DNA from: Gadus chalcogrammus
Lineage: Eukaryota; Chordata; Actinopteri; Gadiformes; Gadidae
Length of the DNA: 64,000 nt
Reading direction: 5' to 3'
NCBI RefSeq assembly: GCF_026213295.1
Contig: NC_079419.1
Span: 12,222,001 to 12,286,000, forward strand
In this document: positions 57,721 to 64,000 of the stretch, piece by piece
Position numbering within the stretch: the first letter of the stretch is position 1
Layout: each line of letters begins with the position of its first letter
Translations under genes and position numbers: made by a program
Notes under the pieces: model-generated
Database searches by the model: none
What the model was told of the DNA's origin: nothing
Seen by the model: only the letters and a program-made list of their open reading frames with translations

Positions 57721-60700
57721 TAGGGCTGAGAGGTGGTCCTGGCAGGAGGAGGATCGCCGCGTGGTGGGGCTGCACTTGGTCAGCATGGTGATCTGGGTGC
57801 TGAAGTTGTTGCCGTTGCTGCCCATGGAGGGCGGCTGGTACTTGGTGTCGGCGGTGCTCAGGAACCGCTGCAGCATCCACCGGCGCCACTTCCGCCGCAC
57901 CTCCGACTGCACCTGCACCGCAACGACGGAGGGGAGAGGACCGACAGAGAAGGAGGGGTTTTACGGTAAGCTGTGTTGTTGTTGTTCTATACATTGCTTT
58001 GTTTTGTGTTTGTTTTATTCTACTTTTCGCCTTTGTAAGGTTTGGGGAGGGGAGGGTTGGGGGAGGGGTGGGAGAGTATGTTGTTTGCTGATGATTCGCA
58101 CTCGGCTGATGACTCACTCTGCTATGTTCAGGACGTGGTGATATGTTGACCTACTAGCGCTTTCCAAAAATTGAAATATGGGTAGCAAATGTGTCAATGT
58201 TTATTTGTGGTGGCTGGCCAATACAGAGGGATAGGCAAACTTTCTCTTTTGGACTTTTGCAGAGCTGTGGGATGATTGACTGCTGACATAATCTATCAAA
58301 TCTGTCTAGTTTATAGGAGTGACATTCACCCCATGAGTTCTATTTTTGTTGATGGAAGATAGATTTTCAAGTGCTGGTACCTCTCCATTCAGGAAACAGT
58401 ACAAGACAGCGACGATGAAGCCCTGAAGGAGAGAGGAACAGTGGGAGAGACAACTCTTAAAAAGGACTTAATCAGAGAGAAATATTTCCCCAAAACTTCT
58501 CCCACAATGATCTTTCCATCATTACCAAACTCAGAGCGATGTCTTATCAATTTCCCTAGGAGGCGTTCCTTTCCCCCAAATGTAAGTGGGAAGAATCCTT
58601 TTCAAATGAGGCTTTTGTTAATTCAGGCTACACCCTGTTAGACTGCACAACAGTTGGACTGCACAATTCTGCCGTCAAAATGTAAATACAAACGAATGAA
58701 TGAATTCACAATACTAATCTCTCCTTAAACATCATGACATTCTTATATTTAGAAGATTAAGAGGGCGAGAAGTCCACGCAATCCATTGCCATCCGTCATC
58801 AAGATAAAGGTAGCTGTGTGTGTGCCATACTGCAGATGTGTTTTGCAGTTCTATTTTCTGTGAAGCCATGGAAATGACCATCACAAACATGGCTTATAAT
58901 GTAAAAAGAGATATGTCAGAGTCTGAACCACATGAGGACAAGGAATGTAAAATCCAATCACTCAATAATCCTGACCTATTTCAGCCGTTTTCTTTTTTTG
59001 AAACTTTATAGGTATTTAGTTAAAGGGCCACTGTTTTATCCTTTTTTTTTTTTTAAGTTTTCTATTTATTTCAAACCAGGTGATCAGTGGATAGATCAGA
59101 CCCCTACCAGCTGGTGTTCTCCACCTGGTAGGCCGGTAGTTTGAGGTATGTTTGGACACTGTGATGCCACTATTAGTAAAATAGCAGCCCTTCAACTTAT
59201 GCTAAGGTTGGTGCTAAGATGGTGCTAAAATGCTTATGTGCTAATATGGTAATTTGCAAAGATTCTAATGCACTTAGATCAGGGGTGCCCAACCTTTTTT
59301 GACCCAAGATCTACTTTTCAAGTAGCCAACCTCCCGAGATCTACCAGCAAACCTACCTTCAAGCCGGGGGGGGGGGGGGGGGGGGGGTAGAGAACAATTG
59401 TTGACGGGGGGGGGGGGGGGGGGGGGGGGGGGTTGTATCGTGAACCTACGGACTTCAATGGGGGTTTCATTCCGTCTGCGCACGGCACCTTCTCAACGAT
59501 AATCAATAATCTTCCTCCCACTCAGGGTGAAAATGGTAGGTCTTAGCTTGTTTCCCCTCAGCCATGCCAACGTTTAGGAGTGTGTAACTACTGTTGACGG
59601 CTTTCAACTGCTGTTAACAGCACATGCGCTACCGCGCGTATATGCTACCGCGCAAATTTAATTTCATTAAAAAAAAATAAAAAATAAAAAAAAAAGATTT
59701 TTTTTTTTTTCTTCACCCCTTCGCGATCGACTTGGGATCTGTCGGCGATCTACTGGTAGACCGCGATCGACTGGTTGGGCACCCCTGACTTAGATGCTAA
59801 GGCGCTAAGGCCCTAAGACACTATGATGCTAAGATGTTAATGTGCTAATATGTTAAAGTGATAAGGAGCTAAGGGGCTAACATGCTAAGACATTTCCTAT
59901 ATGATCGAGTGCTGATGGTAGGGAGAAACCAACCTGGAAGGACCCCAGCACCAGATCAAAGACCATCCTCACATGCAGTTGGATGTGTTCGGGGATATAG
60001 GCAAAAATTATATAGTTCATCCCAAAGAGAGGTATGAGCAGTAATGTCGACTTCGCTAGTCGCCTGTATTGGGGAAACAGAGGCAAAGTTATGCTAACAT
60101 GGGAGTGTGAAACAAATGTAATGGGATGACTACAGGTAGACTTTGGCAACGGGGATAAAATCTAGAACTTTTTGCATGGGAGTTGAAGAAAACTTTTTAC
60201 AACCAACTAGAAATAATATCCCTACATAAATTAAAGAAATGCTTCTGAAAATGATTCATATTTCTCAATTTCCCCTGAGGATTAGTCACCTTGATGACCC
60301 AACTAGAAAATCGAATTACAGGAAACATTGACATTTTGGTTTCAAGAATAAGAAAACTAAGAAAGGCTTACGAGTATTGATTGGATTCCTTCCTGCCAAT
60401 ATCTGGACAGTTTATCTTCTGCTGCAGGATCCGGATTATGCAGATGAAGAGGAAGAAATTTACCTTGGGAGTGAACGAGAGGCAGCAGGTCAGGCATTGT
60501 AATGCTATCTCCCTCCACAGTTGCACAGATGCACGGTGCGATGACATTAACAAAGTTTGCTGCCCACGGCGGGAGCTTACCAGTATCGCAATTAGGATGG
60601 GAGTTTTGATGATCCACCATGGGAGTCCTTCGATTATATCCCAGCATCTTTTTATATGCATATGGAGGAGAGATGGAGGAAAGATGGGGGAGAGATGGGG

Positions 60701-62244
60701 GAGAGATGGGGGAGAAATGGGGGAGAGATGGAGGAGAGATAGAGGGTTGTCATAGCTACTGCAGAGAAGGACCAGGAAGACTAAAGTCAAGTCAATTAAG
60801 AGACTTTTGAACATCTTTTTTTTTTTTTTGCTTTTAGTAGTTAGCTTTTCAACAAAGTCGGGGAGCCTTGTAGTTTTAATGTATTCAATGTCTTTGCGGG
60901 AGAGGGATGTATGGTTGACATAGTTATTGGAAAGCAGGACCAGTTTCTAATACATTCAAATGTACAAGGTTTCTTGTCTTTGTCCAAAAGAAACAACATC
61001 ACACTGAATAAGAAGTCGTGTCTTGCACAAGTGTGTAGCATGGCATAAGAGCAAGGCGTTAAAGGGCCACTATTTGACCCCGAGGTGTGATGTCACAAAA
61101 GGGTAGATTTTTAAATGCATCGTCATGGCTAACATTAAACCTGATCGTTAAACCAGGGGCCCTTTAAGACTGCCACGTGTAAGGGATTAGTTTCCCACTG
61201 GGGGCCCCCCATGCAAAGAATGTATGCACTGACTTGGTAAAAACATCTGTCGGCATGTATATGAACATTGGGGGATAAAACCCGGTACCTTTCGGCAGGG
61301 AATCAGACATTCTTTACCTTTAGAATGTTTTGCAAGCAAATTAATCAACGTTTTTTCTATCATTATCTGAATAGACGTGCTAATCATTAACATTATATAA
61401 AAAAATTGAGTCAAAGTGATCCAATCAAATAAAACCAGTTACCCTGGATCTTTCAGATACACCTTGGTCCCCACCCAGGCAGAGATAAAGATGGCTGGGA
61501 CACCTGCAAGCATAAAGTTGACGTGAGTTATATAAGCAGATAACTGTGTCCTGGAAAATGCTATCAATAACACAGCACTTTGTTCAAACAAAGGATAGCC
61601 ATGATTCAACAAGACCAAATACAAAACGGGGCATTGAGCACGTCTGTTTGCCTTCCCATTTCAATGATTTCTTTTTTCGTAGTTTCAGGATTAAACTAAA
61701 GTCAAAAATTGGCAAGCAGATATTTCTTCATGACAGATAAAAGTTATTGTTTCATGAGAACAATCTACAGTCACAAGTTTCAATTTCTGGATTTTTTTTT
61801 TGTAGTTTAGCAATTTTCTTATAACCACACCATCCATCTGATAACTATTATTTAAGGTTGTCCAATCTAATAGCAAGTTAGAAATAAATTGTCACACGTG
61901 CTCACAATCTGCTTCTCTTTATTATGTATAAGTAATATATCCCATTGTATTATTCAATTGTATATTGTATTATAAAACCTAAAGTCAAACCTAAAATAAT
62001 AATAGTACAGTTTAGGTCAATATCAGTGTCCTCAATCATGATGGGTTGATGACCAATGACAGTTGGCAGATGATAATGATTGACTCTTACCCCAACCAAT
62101 CAGGATGTAGCACCAGAAGTACTTCTTCTCCGAGAAGAAGGAAACAGCCAATAGTGCATAGAGGTACAAACCCTCCACCAGCAGCCAGAAGTAGCTGGCC
62201 ATGATCCCATACTGAAAGAAGACCAACACAGCCTTGCAGCCCAC
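57718..62244 (-). CDS. vipr1: VIP/PACAP receptor 1 (5' exons outside window)
   Basis: Class B Gs-coupled receptor for VIP and PACAP. Exons visible (5' to 3'): 62244-62091, 61503-61443, 60647-60581, 60463-60372, 60063-59934, 58422-58381, 57912-57718. They join in phase to 246 aa from TM3 to the C-terminus. Seen: [20 protein letters not shown] with the TM3 Cys, [27 protein letters not shown]2 Cys in KDPGCWD, and TM5 [22 protein letters not shown]6 is [19 protein letters not shown], and TM7 is [21 protein letters not shown]. The tail [16 protein letters not shown] and RRSSS is VIPR1-like. The extracellular hormone domain, TM1 and TM2 are not found up to base 64000. VIPR2 or ADCYAP1R1 are alternatives, but the tail and the neighbour klhl40 favour VIPR1. 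Confidence 0.93.
59170..59279. repeat. GCTAA-type tandem repeat, split by the hAT insertion
   Basis: Words of the type GTGCTAAGATGCTTATGT recur here and resume at 59796-59890 (GATGCTAAGGCGCTAAGG). It is one degenerate array interrupted by the mobile element at 59280-59787. Confidence 0.7.
59280..59787. mobile_element. 508-bp hAT-like MITE with 8-bp target duplication
   Basis: TIRs CAGGGGTGCCCAACC (59280-59294) and GGTTGGGCACCCCTG (59773-59787) are perfect over 15 bp. The element is flanked by the identical 8-bp ACTTAGAT at 59272-59279 and 59788-59795. Two poly-G tracts (59366-59387 and 59406-59432) and an A/T-rich segment lie inside. No transposase. It is in the vipr1 intron between TM6 and TM7 exons. 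Confidence 0.93.
60661..60745. repeat. purine-rich minisatellite (GGGGGAGAGAT unit)
   Basis: About eight copies of a 10-11 bp unit such as GGGGGAGAGAT. In the vipr1 transcript it is pyrimidine-rich and lies 14-98 nt upstream of the acceptor of exon 60647-60581. Confidence 0.9.
61160..61310 (-). repeat. SINE-like fragment
   Basis: GGGGGATAAAACCCGGTACC and the following TTTCGGCAGGG match the family seen at 43563 and 45407. It is in a vipr1 intron. Confidence 0.45.
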
Positions 62245-62439
62245 CTTGGGAAGAGAGAGAGACTGAGAGAGTGAGAGAAAGAGTGAGAGTCAGGAAGGAT
62301 GCAAAGAAAAAATTGGAACCAAAAGAGAAAAGAAAAAAAGACAAAAAGTTAGCTCTAAGCATTTTATCAGCCGCATCTAGATCTGAAAATCCATATATTT
62401 ATGTCTACTATGCTGCACAACTGTGGCCCTTATTCTTCT

Positions 62440-62540
62440 CTTTGCCATCTTGGTTGTAAATGCTAGGTGGGTTCCCCTTCCCAAGCTAGGGTTTAGAGCT
62501 AAGATGAAACCAAGATGGCCGCTAGGTGAACGAGGCCGTT
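62440..62540. repeat. diverged copy of the palindromic repeat family
   Basis: TTTGCCATCTTGGTTGTAAA on the left and ACCAAGATGGCCGCTAGGTG on the right form an imperfect foldback. The right end is the reverse complement of the 44605 copy's left end. Confidence 0.7.
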
Positions 62541-63058
62541 TGCGGTCAGATGAATAACGGCGTCCCAATGCACAGTAAATAGTGCGGGTAACAAAAATGG
62601 GGGAAACATGATCGTTGTTTAGTTTGCTATAGCCCAAATAAACAGAAATGTTTTTCTTGGATCCACTGAGATCCAACATGGGGCCTCCTCTTGGATAGAT
62701 CACACTGAAATAACACAAAATGGCGACGTCTTCTCTGTCCCTGTCATAGGAGCAGTAAGGGCCATAGGTTATCATCTGGGGAGACTCAGTGAAATTAATC
62801 CTGATGCAAATCAGTGCAGAGAACGCTCGGCCGTCGGTCCCAAGGATTTATCAACGTTTGTATAAACAACACAGTAGAGATAAACAAGTATACTTGGATT
62901 ATACAGTTTAAATGTTATTAATATAATATATGTATTTACTTTATTGGAACGTCTTTGGAAATGCTATCGCATGAGGTGCTTTCAATCTTTGCCAGGTGTA
63001 AACAATGTGGAAGCACTGATTCAAACACTGCTAGAATAACTACCCAACATTACGCATT

Positions 63059-63069
63059 GTGTGAGTGTG

Positions 63070-63155
<86 letters not shown>
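63059..63155. repeat. (GT)n microsatellite
   Basis: GTGAGTGTGA units followed by about 38 GT dinucleotides. Confidence 0.96.
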
Positions 63156-63156
<1 letters not shown>

Positions 63157-63457
63157 TTTGTATTTGTTCCTCTTGGAGAGCCAACATTTTTATATATTAT
63201 ATTTTTACCTACAGTTACCCATTTGATATGTTTTGATTTACATTAAACATGTCATTCATAGTGGTCACTGTAGTTTACTGCAGACCATAAGTGAAAGTAG
63301 ACACTCTTAGCCACTAAGGGGTTTCATTTAAATCCCTTCCTTACTAGTCCCATCAAGGCAACTGTACAAAGAGTGAGTGTAAGTCCCCACAAAGCATGGA
63401 TACATCAGCTGTGATTGTATGTTCCCAAATAGCATCTCAACTATAAAGTGTTTGTGT

Positions 63458-63640
63458 GGGCCGCCCTGGTGGCTCACCGGGTAGAGAGCGTACCATATGG
63501 GCTCAGTCCTAAACACAGCAACCCGGGTTCGAGTCCTGCCCGTGGTCATTTGCTGCATGTCCTCCCCTCTATCTCCCATACCTTCCTCTATATCTCACTC
63601 TATAATAAAGCATTAAAAAAAATACTGCAAAAATATATCT
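63458..63640 (+). mobile_element. tRNA-derived SINE, near full length
   Basis: A-box TGGCTCACCGG (63470-63480), B-box GGTTCGAGTCC (63526-63536), then TTTGCTGCATGTCCTCCCCT typical of teleost tRNA SINEs, and an AATAAAGCATTAAAAAAA tail. Flanking TAAAGTGTTTGTGTG and TTAAAGTGTGTGTGTG may be an imperfect target duplication. Confidence 0.85.
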
Positions 63641-64000
63641 TTAAAGTGTGTGTGTGTGTATGAGTGTGTGTGTGCGTGCGTGTGTGTGTTTGTGCAACCA
63701 GAGAGGGGACAGTAGCAGACTATCATGCTCGAGCTACTGAGTAGGAACTTGAATTATGAGGCAGAGCATTTGCTCCGATAGATGTTGGATGGGCTTTGTT
63801 CCTTCATGGAAGGGCAGTGAAGACCCGACCGGAACGTGAGTCGAATGACAGAGGGAACGAGATGTAGCATCACAGGCTCACAGGTGGCTATCGAAACACA
63901 CGAGGAACATCGCGTATGCGGTCGGCGCATTAGCGTCCTGAGTCACCGAGACTACCGGCAGAGTGATGAATTCAAAGCACAGCCGCCAAGCTCTTTGACA

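Larger units (their letters stand above)
62245..64000 (-). other. vipr1 intron reaching the window edge
   Basis: No exon encoding TM1/TM2 or the hormone-binding domain was found in this 1.75-kb stretch. It contains the palindromic repeat copy (62440-62540), a GT array and a SINE. Confidence 0.55.

Noticed and set aside
57512..58141. 209-aa plus-strand ORF with repeated SRPRGFG-like units
   Set aside because: The repeats are the 46-bp minisatellite. The rest is antisense to the last vipr1 exon.
62377..62775. 132-aa minus-strand ORF as a vipr1 upstream exon
   Set aside because: No match to the TM1/TM2 or hormone domain. It overlaps the palindromic repeat and lacks fitting splice sites.
63470..63536. 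tRNA gene from A- and B-boxes
   Set aside because: The body does not fold as a tRNA, and SINE tail sequence follows. The same applies to 12147, 16616 and 18742.

Overview
The window is teleost fish nuclear DNA. It contains spliced vertebrate genes with GT-AG introns, very abundant (CA)n microsatellites, long poly-C/poly-G tracts, tRNA-derived SINEs and short inverted-repeat DNA transposons. All six genes have their human relatives on chromosome 3p22. The density of dinucleotide repeats would fit a cod-like (gadiform) fish, but the species cannot be fixed from the sequence alone.

Layout, left to right: (1) oxsr1, WNK-pathway kinase, minus strand, 124-6798, with its C-terminal exons beyond the left edge. 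(2) plcd1, phospholipase C delta 1, plus strand, 9356-19400, complete in 15 exons plus an alternative first exon at 10384-10480. (3) ctdspl, SCP-type phosphatase, minus strand, 24508-37636, complete in 7 exons, with the pre-miR-26a hairpin in intron 4 near 26470-26550. (4) hhatl, a catalytically altered MBOAT protein, plus strand, 40279-47940, complete in 11 exons. (5) klhl40, muscle BTB-BACK-Kelch protein, plus strand, 50331-54818, complete in 6 exons. (6) vipr1, class B GPCR, minus strand, 57718-62244, with only TM3 to the C-terminus inside the window. Gene models were built by joining ORFs at consensus splice sites, keeping phase, and comparing with recalled human family members. The predicted lengths (plcd1 755/777 aa, ctdspl 266, hhatl 508, klhl40 613) are close to the human proteins.

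The gene set groups two human 3p22 blocks: CTDSPL-PLCD1-OXSR1, and VIPR1-KLHL40-HHATL. Oxsr1/plcd1 and ctdspl/hhatl are divergent pairs. Plcd1/ctdspl and klhl40/vipr1 are convergent. Hhatl and klhl40 are tandem and both are muscle-enriched genes in vertebrates.

No new gene system was found. The most interesting material is repeat DNA built into gene signals: a minisatellite that carries the oxsr1 exon 11 splice acceptor, a 46-bp minisatellite whose last unit supplies the vipr1 stop codon, and (GT)n tracts that form a plcd1 splice donor and abut a klhl40 acceptor. Other notable items are a U12-type intron in plcd1, a GC-AG intron in hhatl, a perfect 54-bp palindrome belonging to a small repeat family, several MITEs (one hAT-like copy with an intact 8-bp target duplication), and a 38-nt poly-C tract next to miR-26a.
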